The notes beneath the pieces are model-generated. The model had not been told where the DNA came from. It made no database searches and was given only the letters and a program-made list of their open reading frames with translations. Shown here one piece after another: positions 48,637 to 60,058 of a stretch of 64,000 bases of DNA (position 1 is its first letter; each line of letters opens with the position of its first letter). The stretch is from assembly GCA_039105265.1 (NCBI GenBank), contig JAPFFF010000062.1, positions 434,001 through 498,000 of the forward strand, written 5' to 3'. The stretch comes from Tritrichomonas musculus. Its lineage: Eukaryota; Parabasalia; Tritrichomonadida; Tritrichomonadidae. Position numbers and translations under genes: made by a program.

Positions 48637-49939
48637 ATAAAGGGAGGCCAACGAAATTGAATGAATTTTAAATTTTCTATTATTTTCCATTTATCTCATT
48701 AAAATAAGTATATTTACAAATAATAACTATTTATTTAATATTTGTATTAAATATTGTTAATAATATTTTGTTTTATTTTGGTCAATGCATCAATATCCAT
48801 AATAGCCGATCTGCTAAAATGAGATATATCCTGAATTAAATATGAGTTTCAATTACTTGGTATATAAATATGCAATATTTAAGCAATCGTTTTTTAAATA
48901 ATTTTGTTTTTCGTTGAGATATTTTTGATACAAAAAATTTTGTAAGAGCATTTTAAAAAGAAAATATCTAAAAATTGGCACATCCTTTTATAAATTAATT
49001 CATTATTTATATTAATTTAATAAAAATAGAACTAATAAAATAATTAATATTTAAATCCTAACTCAAATTATTGAGAAATATGTATTTTATTTCAATAATG
49101 GCAAAATAAAACCGATCTAAAAAACAAAAATGGCCTTGATTCTTTCAAAAAAAGATTTATTTTGTAAATAAATTCTATATATGCAACATACATGATTTAA
49201 ATATATTGATTTCTAAAAGTAACGTTGAAATAATTACATTATGGAGAGATTCATATCATTAGTTCCATCAAATTAAAATATTTCATTCCATAATTAGAGG
49301 TGAAATATTATATACTTATAGTATATTTATAATTAAAAATCAAAATCATGATTCGTTTGACTGTTATCATATTGCGATTTATATAGCTTTACATTTTAAT
49401 TAAAATCGCAAACAAATTACAATAATTGATTATATATATCAATTATACTCCATTAATGCTTTAAACATATTTGATTTTTCCCGTCTTATGATTATTTCAA
49501 CCAATTAAGTAAATTTTAATTTATTTGTTTTTTGCTTTTCAAAACACAAAAAATTGTTTTATTATAAACATTCAGATCTTATTCCGTAAAAAAGTTATTT
49601 AATTTAAGATGATTTACTATGTTAATAAAAAAAATCCAATGATTTTTATTCTTAATATAATTGTTTATATTATGAATGAATATATAAAAATATTTTTTGA
49701 TTTTAAATATATAATATTTGAAGATTATTGAGAAATAAGAAAAATATTATTTTTATATTTCATTCAAATTAATTCAAATTTTAAAAAATAAAAATATCTA
49801 ATTATTTAAAATAAAATAAAAGTAATCATGAGATGCATTAGTAATTAATTTTAATATATATATTAATATTAGAATATATAATTTCCAATATAACTGTACT
49901 TTGAGTTAGATGTGAAAGCTTTCGTTGGCCTCCCTTTAT
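48637..49939. mobile_element. 1.3-kb element with 20-bp perfect terminal inverted repeats
   Basis: ATAAAGGGAGGCCAACGAAA at 48637-48656 has its exact complement at 49920-49939. The 1.26-kb interior is extremely AT-rich and codes for nothing visible, as expected of a non-autonomous DNA transposon. The repeated GC-rich core GGGAGGCCAACG stands out in this region. Target duplications are not clear because the outermost ATAAA/TTTAT could be part of the repeat or of the target. No transposase family can be assigned. Confidence 0.6.
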
Positions 49940-50242
49940 AAAAATCCAAAATTTTTGGAAAATTTTGTAAATCTTTCAAATTCCATTTTTGAATTAACTC
50001 GTTATATTAACGATCATAATTCACCAATTAAATGTAAAAAATGGTCAATAAATATCAACTTTTTTGCAAAATTTATTCTTAAAAAATGCTCATAAATTTA
50101 ATAAATTATTATTTGATGTATACTTTATCTATATGAAAAATTTCCAAAAATTTAAAAGAGATTTTTTGTCGTCATGTAGTTTGGAAATTTTCATAAATCA
50201 TTCAAAATATTTGTTCCATATCGATTTAAAAAAAAAAAAAAA

Positions 50243-52141
50243 ATGCAGGAAATAGCATTTACGAGAATTCCAGATGAAGATGAAATCCTTTTGGATTCTA
50301 TAGATGATGCGATTTTAGATAAAATTTATTCACAATTTGATTTTTTATATTTCAACTCTTCTGATAGTTATGATCCAAATCAAATTGGAAATTATTTACA
50401 TGATTACTTATATCAATTTAAATTCATCACATACCAAATTACTGCGAGAAAGGAAAATCAAAACGATAATTTAGAAAACGTAGATATCATTTTATGTGTT
50501 GAAGGGAAATGTTTAATTATTAAAAATATTAATATTCAGGTAATCGATTCGGTCATTCTGCGCTTAAAAACTAAGAATTTGTCCATTCTCAATTTAAGTC
50601 AAATAATCAGAAATGAACAAAGTTTTGAAGAAAATCTTGCATTAGAAGAAACTATAAATTTTCTGCGCTATTTTTCAAAAATTAAAAAAAAATCATTTAT
50701 TATGAAAACGATTCTTCCAATTATTGGATATATAATTAGACGTCATTTTTATCCGTCAAATTTTTTCAAAGATCCTTCATTTTTCAATTTTAATCAGCAA
50801 AATAACAGTATTGAATCATCTGCCAAAAACAATTTCCGAAATTTCATATTATCTACAAATCATACAGAAAAAAAGATTAATTTTATTCAATTGATTAAAT
50901 CATTGAATCAGCTTAAAAACAACAATAATAATAACAACAATAATATCAACACTTTTGAATTCAAAAAGGATGATTTTATTATATTAAGACCAATTTATTT
51001 AAGTTTTGATTCATCATATGATTTAGTGATGCATAAAGAAAGTCTTCATGTAATGGTTTTAAAAAGAATATTAAATTCTTATAATGATCATGAAATTATT
51101 TTTTGTCAGAATTATTCTCATCGTTGTTTTTGTCCATTTTATGGATTTGTTAGAGAAAATGGCGATATTATTGGGTTTGCTTATCAATTAATGAGTAATG
51201 GAAGTATCAAAAAATTTTATGATAAAAATAAAATGAGAAATAATTTTTCACTTTTTCAATTGATTTCGATCAATCGAATTTTCCAAGGTATTCAATATCT
51301 TCAGTCAGAATCTCTCATACATAGAAACTTGAAGCCAGGGAATATACTTCTTGATCATGACAATATTCCATACATTTGTGATTTTGAGACGATTCGTCTA
51401 ATTCATAATGATGATGATGATGCTAATTTAGAAATGACAAATGACATTGGAAGTCCTTTATATACATCACCTGAACAAGATGCTGGATATGATGTATCAT
51501 TCCCAACTGACATTTATTCATTTGGCATGATTATTTACTTCTTAATTGAGAAGAAAAATAGATGGAATGATTATAGTTCTGTAATAAGTGAAAAAAATGA
51601 TAAAACAAAAGTTTCCAAATTGTCAAATGCATCTTTCAATCTCCAGGTACTTTATGACAGCTGCACGAAAGTGGATCTGCATGAAAGAGCTGAAAAAGAA
51701 CAAATTCAAGAAATAATTTCAGATGAAATTATTTCATTTGATTATTTGGTTCATTTTTTGTTGAATAGTAATGATATTGTCTTTGATGAACCACAAATAA
51801 GTCAATTCTTTTATGAATGCTTTTATTTTCTTGTTAACTCACAGGAAAAGTGGGATAAATGCATGAATAATCTTTTCTTTTTCCAGCCTTTGTTTAAATA
51901 TAAAATTGAAGGAAATGATTCATCTTTGTATTTAGAGTTGGCCAATGATTATTTTAATGGAAAGTGTGTCAAACAAAATTATTTTAAGGCTAGAGAATTT
52001 TATGAGCTTTCAGCTAATTTTAATAATCATGAAGCACTTGTAAGTCTAGGCAAAATTTATGAATTTGGACTTGGTGTCAATAAAGATGATTTGAAAGCTA
52101 AAGAATATTATGAAAGAGCTGCTCAAATAAAACATTTTTAA
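50243..52141 (+). CDS. Pseudokinase-like protein with C-terminal Sel1 repeats
   Basis: This 632-residue protein starts at the ATG at 50243, right after a run of 17 A. Residues 1-220 are helical and unassigned, followed by a poly-Asn run (about 228-236). Residues about 255-545 are kinase-like: VMVLKRIL (possible ATP Lys), LIHRNLKPGNILLD, YICDFETI, TDIYSFGMIIYFL. The catalytic HRD is HRN and DFG is DFE, so phosphotransfer is doubtful. Residues about 560-632 hold two Sel1-like repeats (LANDYFNGKCVKQNYFKARE; LGKIYEFGLGVNKDDLKAKE). Kinase-Sel1 fusions are common in trichomonads and may act as scaffolds. The gene lies just left of the large satellite array. Confidence 0.75.
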   Translation: MQEIAFTRIPDEDEILLDSIDDAILDKIYSQFDFLYFNSSDSYDPNQIGNYLHDYLYQFKFITYQITARKENQNDNLENVDIILCVEGKCLIIKNINIQVIDSVILRLKTKNLSILNLSQIIRNEQSFEENLALEETINFLRYFSKIKKKSFIMKTILPIIGYIIRRHFYPSNFFKDPSFFNFNQQNNSIESSAKNNFRNFILSTNHTEKKINFIQLIKSLNQLKNNNNNNNNNINTFEFKKDDFIILRPIYLSFDSSYDLVMHKESLHVMVLKRILNSYNDHEIIFCQNYSHRCFCPFYGFVRENGDIIGFAYQLMSNGSIKKFYDKNKMRNNFSLFQLISINRIFQGIQYLQSESLIHRNLKPGNILLDHDNIPYICDFETIRLIHNDDDDANLEMTNDIGSPLYTSPEQDAGYDVSFPTDIYSFGMIIYFLIEKKNRWNDYSSVISEKNDKTKVSKLSNASFNLQVLYDSCTKVDLHERAEKEQIQEIISDEIISFDYLVHFLLNSNDIVFDEPQISQFFYECFYFLVNSQEKWDKCMNNLFFFQPLFKYKIEGNDSSLYLELANDYFNGKCVKQNYFKAREFYELSANFNNHEALVSLGKIYEFGLGVNKDDLKAKEYYERAAQIKHF

Positions 52142-52369
52142 TTCAACCTCTTATTATCTTTATCCTATATATAATAAGAGTTCATTTTGAACATAGGCTT
52201 AAAAAAATCAGAATAATATCAGTATATCAAATCTATCATTAAAAAAATCCTATCTCTAATATATAAAGAGTTTTTATTCAAAAATGATTAAAATATAATA
52301 TTTTTTAAATTTTTGAGAGCGAAAAGGTGGATGAAAAAAAAACACTTCATATCTTTGATTTGATATTCT
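52142..52369. other. Short gap before satellite
   Basis: AT-rich 3' flank of the kinase-Sel1 gene; no gene. The satellite begins abruptly at 52370. Confidence 0.4.
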
Positions 52370-55300
52370 CTATTTACCAATTTAGCCTTCCACCTGCGGC
52401 TATCGCTTCTCAGCTGCAGGTGGAGGTAAATAAATAAGGAAACCAATCTTCCACCTGCGGCTGAGCTGCGACAGCTGCAGGTGGAAAATCACTATTTACC
52501 AATTTAGCCTTCCACCTGCGGCTATCGCTTCTCAGCTGCAGGTGGAAGTAAATAAATAAGGAAACCAATCTTCCACCTGCGGCTGAGCTGCGACAGCTGC
52601 AGGTGGAAAATCACTATTTACCAATTTAGCCTTCCACCTGCGGCTATCGCTTCTCAGCTGCAGGTGGAAGTAAATAAATAAGGAAACCAATCTTCCACCT
52701 GCGGCTGAGCTGCGACAGCTGCAGGTGGAAAATCACTATTTACCAATTTAGCCTTCCACCTGCGGCTATCGCTTCTCAGCTGCAGGTGGAGGTAAATAAA
52801 TAAGGAAACCAATCTTCCACCTGCGGCTGAGCTGCGACAGCTGCAGGTGGAAAATCACTATTTACCAATTTAGCCTTCCACCTGCGGCTATCGCTTCTCA
52901 GCTGCAGGTGGAGGTAAATAAATAAGGAAACCAATCTTCCACCTGCGGCTGAGCTGCGACAGCTGCAGGTGGAAAATCACTATTTACCAATTTAGCCTTC
53001 CACCTGCGGCTATCGCTTCTCAGCTGCAGGTGGAGGTAAATAAATAAGGAAACCAATCTTCCACCTGCGGCTGAGCTGCGACAGCTGCAGGTGGAAAATC
53101 ACTATTTACCAATTTAGCCTTCCACCTGCGGCTATCGCTTCTCAGCTGCAGGTGGAGGTAAATAAATAAGGAAACCAATCTTCCACCTGCGGCTGAGCTG
53201 CGACAGCTGCAGGTGGAAAATCACTATTTACCAATTTAGCCTTCCACCTGCGGCTATCGCTTCTCAGCTGCAGGTGGAAGTAAATAAATAAGGAAACCAA
53301 TCTTCCACCTGCGGCTGAGCTGCGACAGCTGCAGGTGGAAAATCACTATTTACCAATTTAGCCTTCCACCTGCGGCTATCGCTTCTCAGCTGCAGGTGGA
53401 GGTAAATAAATAAGGAAACCAATCTTCCACCTGCGGCTGAGCTGCGACAGCTGCAGGTGGAAAATCACTATTTACCAATTTAGCCTTCCACCTGCGGCTA
53501 TCGCTTCTCAGCTGCAGGTGGAGGTAAATAAATAAGGAAACCAATCTTCCACCTGCGGCTGAGCTGCGACAGCTGCAGGTGGAAAATCACTATTTACCAA
53601 TTTAGCCTTCCACCTGCGGCTATCGCTTCTCAGCTGCAGGTGGAGGTAAATAAATAAGGAAACCAATCTTCCACCTGCGGCTGAGCTGCGACAGCTGCAG
53701 GTGGAAAATCACTATTTACCAATTTAGCCTTCCACCTGCGGCTATCGCTTCTCAGCTGCAGGTGGAGGTAAATAAATAAGGAAACCAATCTTCCACCTGC
53801 GGCTGAGCTGCGACAGCTGCAGGTGGAAAATCACTATTTACCAATTTAGCCTTCCACCTGCGGCTATCGCTTCTCAGCTGCAGGTGGAGGTAAATAAATA
53901 AGGAAACCAATCTTCCACCTGCGGCTGAGCTGCGACAGCTGCAGGTGGAAAATCACTATTTACCAATTTAGCCTTCCACCTGCGGCTATCGCTTCTCAGC
54001 TGCAGGTGGAGGTAAATAAATAAGGAAACCAATCTTCCACCTGCGGCTGAGCTGCGACAGCTGCAGGTGGAAAATCACTATTTACCAATTTAGCCTTCCA
54101 CCTGCGGCTATCGCTTCTCAGCTGCAGGTGGAGGTAAATAAATAAGGAAACCAATCTTCCACCTGCGGCTGAGCTGCGACAGCTGCAGGTGGAAAATCAC
54201 TATTTACCAATTTAGCCTTCCACCTGCGGCTATCGCTTCTCAGCTGCAGGTGGAAGTAAATAAATAAGGAAACCAATCTTCCACCTGCGGCTGAGCTGCG
54301 ACAGCTGCAGGTGGAAAATCACTATTTACCAATTTAGCCTTCCACCTGCGGCTATCGCTTCTCAGCTGCAGGTGGAGGTAAATAAATAAGGAAACCAATC
54401 TTCCACCTGCGGCTGAGCTGCGACAGCTGCAGGTGGAAAATCACTATTTACCAATTTAGCCTTCCACCTGCGGCTATCGCTTCTCAGCTGCAGGTGGAAG
54501 TAAATAAATAAGGAAACCAATCTTCCACCTGCGGCTGAGCTGCGACAGCTGCAGGTGGAAAATCACTATTTACCAATTTAGCCTTCCACCTGCGGCTATC
54601 GCTTCTCAGCTGCAGGTGGAGGTAAATAAATAAGGAAACCAATCTTCCACCTGCGGCTGAGCTGCGACAGCTGCAGGTGGAAAATCACTATTTACCAATT
54701 TAGCCTTCCACCTGCGGCTATCGCTTCTCAGCTGCAGGTGGAGGTAAATAAATAAGGAAACCAATCTTCCACCTGCGGCTGAGCTGCGACAGCTGCAGGT
54801 GGAAAATCACTATTTACCAATTTAGCCTTCCACCTGCGGCTATCGCTTCTCAGCTGCAGGTGGAGGTAAATAAATAAGGAAACCAATCTTCCACCTGCGG
54901 CTGAGCTGCGACAGCTGCAGGTGGAAAATCACTATTTACCAATTTAGCCTTCCACCTGCGGCTATCGCTTCTCAGCTGCAGGTGGAGGTAAATAAATAAG
55001 GAAACCAATCTTCCACCTGCGGCTGAGCTGCGACAGCTGCAGGTGGAAAATCACTATTTACCAATTTAGCCTTCCACCTGCGGCTATCGCTTCTCAGCTG
55101 CAGGTGGAGGTAAATAAATAAGGAAACCAATCTTCCACCTGCGGCTGAGCTGCGACAGCTGCAGGTGGAAAATCACTATTTACCAATTTAGCCTTCCACC
55201 TGCGGCTATCGCTTCTCAGCTGCAGGTGGAAGTAAATAAATAAGGAAACCAATCTTCCACCTGCGGCTGAGCTGCGACAGCTGCAGGTGGAAAATCACTA

Positions 55301-58220
55301 TTTACCAATTTAGCCTTCCACCTGCGGCTATCGCTTCTCAGCTGCAGGTGGAGGTAAATAAATAAGGAAACCAATCTTCCACCTGCGGCTGAGCTGCGAC
55401 AGCTGCAGGTGGAAAATCACTATTTACCAATTTAGCCTTCCACCTGCGGCTATCGCTTCTCAGCTGCAGGTGGAAGTAAATAAATAAGGAAACCAATCTT
55501 CCACCTGCGGCTGAGCTGCGACAGCTGCAGGTGGAAAATCACTATTTACCAATTTAGCCTTCCACCTGCGGCTATCGCTTCTCAGCTGCAGGTGGAGGTA
55601 AATAAATAAGGAAACCAATCTTCCACCTGCGGCTGAGCTGCGACAGCTGCAGGTGGAAAATCACTATTTACCAATTTAGCCTTCCACCTGCGGCTATCGC
55701 TTCTCAGCTGCAGGTGGAGGTAAATAAATAAGGAAACCAATCTTCCACCTGCGGCTGAGCTGCGACAGCTGCAGGTGGAAAATCACTATTTACCAATTTA
55801 GCCTTCCACCTGCGGCTATCGCTTCTCAGCTGCAGGTGGAGGTAAATAAATAAGGAAACCAATCTTCCACCTGCGGCTGAGCTGCGACAGCTGCAGGTGG
55901 AAAATCACTATTTACCAATTTAGCCTTCCACCTGCGGCTATCGCTTCTCAGCTGCAGGTGGAAGTAAATAAATAAGGAAACCAATCTTCCACCTGCGGCT
56001 GAGCTGCGACAGCTGCAGGTGGAAAATCACTATTTACCAATTTAGCCTTCCACCTGCGGCTATCGCTTCTCAGCTGCAGGTGGAGGTAAATAAATAAGGA
56101 AACCAATCTTCCACCTGCGGCTGAGCTGCGACAGCTGCAGGTGGAAAATCACTATTTACCAATTTAGCCTTCCACCTGCGGCTATCGCTTCTCAGCTGCA
56201 GGTGGAAGTAAATAAATAAGGAAACCAATCTTCCACCTGCGGCTGAGCTGCGACAGCTGCAGGTGGAAAATCACTATTTACCAATTTAGCCTTCCACCTG
56301 CGGCTATCGCTTCTCAGCTGCAGGTGGAGGTAAATAAATAAGGAAACCAATCTTCCACCTGCGGCTGAGCTGCGACAGCTGCAGGTGGAAAATCACTATT
56401 TACCAATTTAGCCTTCCACCTGCGGCTATCGCTTCTCAGCTGCAGGTGGAGGTAAATAAATAAGGAAACCAATCTTCCACCTGCGGCTGAGCTGCGACAG
56501 CTGCAGGTGGAAAATCACTATTTACCAATTTAGCCTTCCACCTGCGGCTATCGCTTCTCAGCTGCAGGTGGAGGTAAATAAATAAGGAAACCAATCTTCC
56601 ACCTGCGGCTGAGCTGCGACAGCTGCAGGTGGAAAATCACTATTTACCAATTTAGCCTTCCACCTGCGGCTATCGCTTCTCAGCTGCAGGTGGAGGTAAA
56701 TAAATAAGGAAACCAATCTTCCACCTGCGGCTGAGCTGCGACAGCTGCAGGTGGAAAATCACTATTTACCAATTTAGCCTTCCACCTGCGGCTATCGCTT
56801 CTCAGCTGCAGGTGGAGGTAAATAAATAAGGAAACCAATCTTCCACCTGCGGCTGAGCTGCGACAGCTGCAGGTGGAAAATCACTATTTACCAATTTAGC
56901 CTTCCACCTGCGGCTATCGCTTCTCAGCTGCAGGTGGAGGTAAATAAATAAGGAAACCAATCTTCCACCTGCGGCTGAGCTGCGACAGCTGCAGGTGGAA
57001 AATCACTATTTACCAATTTAGCCTTCCACCTGCGGCTATCGCTTCTCAGCTGCAGGTGGAAGTAAATAAATAAGGAAACCAATCTTCCACCTGCGGCTGA
57101 GCTGCGACAGCTGCAGGTGGAAAATCACTATTTACCAATTTAGCCTTCCACCTGCGGCTATCGCTTCTCAGCTGCAGGTGGAGGTAAATAAATAAGGAAA
57201 CCAATCTTCCACCTGCGGCTGAGCTGCGACAGCTGCAGGTGGAAAATCACTATTTACCAATTTAGCCTTCCACCTGCGGCTATCGCTTCTCAGCTGCAGG
57301 TGGAGGTAAATAAATAAGGAAACCAATCTTCCACCTGCGGCTGAGCTGCGACAGCTGCAGGTGGAAAATCACTATTTACCAATTTAGCCTTCCACCTGCG
57401 GCTATCGCTTCTCAGCTGCAGGTGGAGGTAAATAAATAAGGAAACCAATCTTCCACCTGCGGCTGAGCTGCGACAGCTGCAGGTGGAAAATCACTATTTA
57501 CCAATTTAGCCTTCCACCTGCGGCTATCGCTTCTCAGCTGCAGGTGGAGGTAAATAAATAAGGAAACCAATCTTCCACCTGCGGCTGAGCTGCGACAGCT
57601 GCAGGTGGAAAATCACTATTTACCAATTTAGCCTTCCACCTGCGGCTATCGCTTCTCAGCTGCAGGTGGAGGTAAATAAATAAGGAAACCAATCTTCCAC
57701 CTGCGGCTGAGCTGCGACAGCTGCAGGTGGAAAATCACTATTTACCAATTTAGCCTTCCACCTGCGGCTATCGCTTCTCAGCTGCAGGTGGAAGTAAATA
57801 AATAAGGAAACCAATCTTCCACCTGCGGCTGAGCTGCGACAGCTGCAGGTGGAAAATCACTATTTACCAATTTAGCCTTCCACCTGCGGCTATCGCTTCT
57901 CAGCTGCAGGTGGAAGTAAATAAATAAGGAAACCAATCTTCCACCTGCGGCTGAGCTGCGACAGCTGCAGGTGGAAAATCACTATTTACCAATTTAGCCT
58001 TCCACCTGCGGCTATCGCTTCTCAGCTGCAGGTGGAGGTAAATAAATAAGGAAACCAATCTTCCACCTGCGGCTGAGCTGCGACAGCTGCAGGTGGAAAA
58101 TCACTATTTACCAATTTAGCCTTCCACCTGCGGCTATCGCTTCTCAGCTGCAGGTGGAAGTAAATAAATAAGGAAACCAAGTTTCCACCTGCGGCTGAGC
58201 TGCGATAGCTAAAGGTGGAA
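52370..58220. repeat. Satellite array: 48 units of 122 bp, each with two GC-rich hairpins
   Basis: The start string CTATTTACCAATTTAGCC recurs exactly every 122 bp from 52370 to 58104, 47 full steps with no length change; the 48th unit diverges near its end. Each unit has two inverted repeats with arms TCCACCTGCGGCT and AGCTGCAGGTGGA (one mismatch). One has loop ATCGCTTCTC, the other an 8-base loop AGCTGCGA, separated by AT-rich linkers. Copies are almost identical; the main variable site is GGAGGTAAA versus GGAAGTAAA. No frame is open through it. The array fills the gap between two kinase-like genes. A satellite, a small-RNA precursor or a structured replication or condensation site are all possible. 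Confidence 0.92.
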
Positions 58221-58690
58221 GTAATTACTTAAATGTACCATTTCAAACTTCCACCTGCAGCTATCGCAACTTAGCTGCAGTTGGAACTAATTACGCGAAT
58301 TAAACTTCCACCTGCAGCTAAACTGCGATAGCTTTAGGTGGAAGTAATTACTTAAATGTACCATTTCAAACTTCCACCTGCAGCTATCGCAACTTAGCTG
58401 CAGTTGGAACTAATTACGCGAATTAAACTTCCACCTGCAGCTAAACTGCGATAGCTTCAGGTGGAAGTAATTACTTAAATGTACCATTTCAAACTTCCAC
58501 CTGCAGCTATCGCAACTTAGCTGCAGTTGGAACTAATTACGCGAATTAAACTTCCACCTGCAGCTAAACTGCGATAGCTTCAGGTGGAAGTAATTACTTA
58601 AATGTACCATTTCAAACTTCCACCTGCAGCTATCGCAACTTAGCTGCAGTTGGAACTAATTACGCGAATTAAACTTCCACCTGCAACTAA
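58221..58690. repeat. Related satellite: about four units of 123 bp
   Basis: GTAATTACTTAAATG recurs at 58221, 58344, 58467 and 58590, exactly 123 bp apart. Each unit has two hairpin-like motifs built on CTTCCACCTGCAGCT with partners GCTGCAGTTGGAA and AGCTTCAGGTGGAA, so the layout is that of the 122-bp units but the linkers differ. The transition from the 122-bp type happens at about 58170-58220. The last unit decays after CTTCCACCTGCAACT. Confidence 0.88.
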
Positions 58691-58744
58691 AAGTTTTAAA
58701 TATTTTTTTATTTATATTATTTTTCTTTTAGTTTTTATTTGTTC

Positions 58745-58828
58745 AAAATTTTTTTTTTTTTTTTTTTTACATTATTTAACATAGGACACTTTTTGAGCGA
58801 AGCTCAAAAAGTGGCCATTCTTGTTAAA

Positions 58829-58862
<34 letters not shown>
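58745..58862. repeat. Fold-back: poly-T, hairpin, poly-A
   Basis: The core CACTTTTTGAGC-GAA-GCTCAAAAAGTG (58787-58813) is a perfect 12-bp stem with a 3-base loop. It is flanked by TTTAAC and GTTAAA, then by a run of about 21 T on the left and over 30 A on the right, which are themselves complementary. The whole stretch could fold into one long hairpin upstream of the kinase-like gene at 59018. Confidence 0.65.
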
Positions 58863-59017
58863 GAAATATTTTCTAAAATATGTTTTAAAATTTTAAATAT
58901 AGAATTTTTAAATTTTTATTATTAATACTATTTATTATTTAAAAAGATAAAAAAGATATAAAAGATATAAAGAATTTGATTACATAAAACTTTTTGAGTG
59001 TTTTACAAAATAAAAAT

Positions 59018-60022
59018 ATGAGTGTACACTCATATCCACCAAGTATAATTGCGACTATAAATGAACAGCAAAGTGAATATCGTATTCTACGTCTGATAAA
59101 TGAAGATGAAAAAGATTTTTCCCAGAATGCTGTTTTTTACGGATATCGGATTGTTAAACCATCTGTAAATGATAAAAACAAAAGCATTATTCAACCCCAA
59201 AGTGGTGAAATCTTTGCATTCAAACTTCTTGAAGTTTCAAAAATGGATAAAGATAAGTATACCCGTATTCATAATACGTTACATTTATTTAGTGATGATC
59301 CCAGAGTTATCCAAAACCAAAAAGTTCATATAATTCGGTGCAAATTTAATAAATATATTTTGATACCCACCAAATATTACCCAAAAAAAGATTTGTATGA
59401 ATATATTTTTTATACTAGCAGTAACCAAATTGCTAAATCCGATATTATACGTATTGCTACATTCCAAGCCTTGCACATTTTGATACTTCTCAAAAAACGT
59501 AATATTGTCCATAATGATTTTAAATTTGAAAATTTAATGGTTACAGAAGAACCAATTCCAATACAGCCACATTTTCCATTCTATATTCTTGTTTTCGACT
59601 TTGATGAATCCGAAGAAGTACCTGAAAATGGAAAAGCTAAAATAATTGCTGGAACAACTATTTTCAATCCACCTGAAGTACAAAAAGGATTGCCCCATGA
59701 CTATTCTACTGACATCTGGAGTCTTGGTGTCAACATTTATTATTACTTTTGCTACAATCTTCCCTTTGGTATTATTCCAGGCGACTCTCCTGATACAATT
59801 TATGAAAAACAGTCGTTACTAAGAAATGACCTGTTTAAACCCCAAAGTATACCTGAAGACGCCTTTGAATGCATTTACCAAATGCTACAGTTTGAGCCTG
59901 AAGACAGAATAACGCCTGAGGAAGCACTTCAATTGAAATGGTTTGAAGGATTATCACCAATTGTGCCAATGCGCGTTGATTCATTTGATACAAAATCAGA
60001 AACTAATAACGAAACCATTTAA
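59018..60022 (+). CDS. Divergent protein kinase
   Basis: This 334-residue protein starts at the ATG at 59018 (MSVHSYPPSII); the frame extends upstream without ATG. The kinase fold is recognisable: FAFKLLE with Lys 69, NIVHNDFKFENLMV (residues 162-175, HND in place of HRD, catalytic Asp and Asn kept), VFDFDES (194-196, DFD in place of DFG, metal Asp kept), PPEV for APE, STDIWSLGVNIYY, then RITPEEAL and LKWFEG near the C-terminus. A clear Gly-rich loop is missing. Key residues remain, so activity is possible. C-lobe features resemble CAMK-like kinases. It lies right of the satellite and fold-back. Confidence 0.75.
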   Translation: MSVHSYPPSIIATINEQQSEYRILRLINEDEKDFSQNAVFYGYRIVKPSVNDKNKSIIQPQSGEIFAFKLLEVSKMDKDKYTRIHNTLHLFSDDPRVIQNQKVHIIRCKFNKYILIPTKYYPKKDLYEYIFYTSSNQIAKSDIIRIATFQALHILILLKKRNIVHNDFKFENLMVTEEPIPIQPHFPFYILVFDFDESEEVPENGKAKIIAGTTIFNPPEVQKGLPHDYSTDIWSLGVNIYYYFCYNLPFGIIPGDSPDTIYEKQSLLRNDLFKPQSIPEDAFECIYQMLQFEPEDRITPEEALQLKWFEGLSPIVPMRVDSFDTKSETNNETI

Positions 60023-60058
60023 GCTTTTATAAAAAGTAGTAATTAATAAATAGATTAA

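Noticed and set aside
50064-50255. 63-codon ORF before the kinase-Sel1 gene
   Set aside because: No ATG at its start, low-complexity composition, and it ends in the poly-A run just before the real start at 50243.
52370-58690. CRISPR-like array
   Set aside because: The repeats are 122/123 bp with no variable spacers, each unit is the same, and there are no cas genes; it is a satellite.
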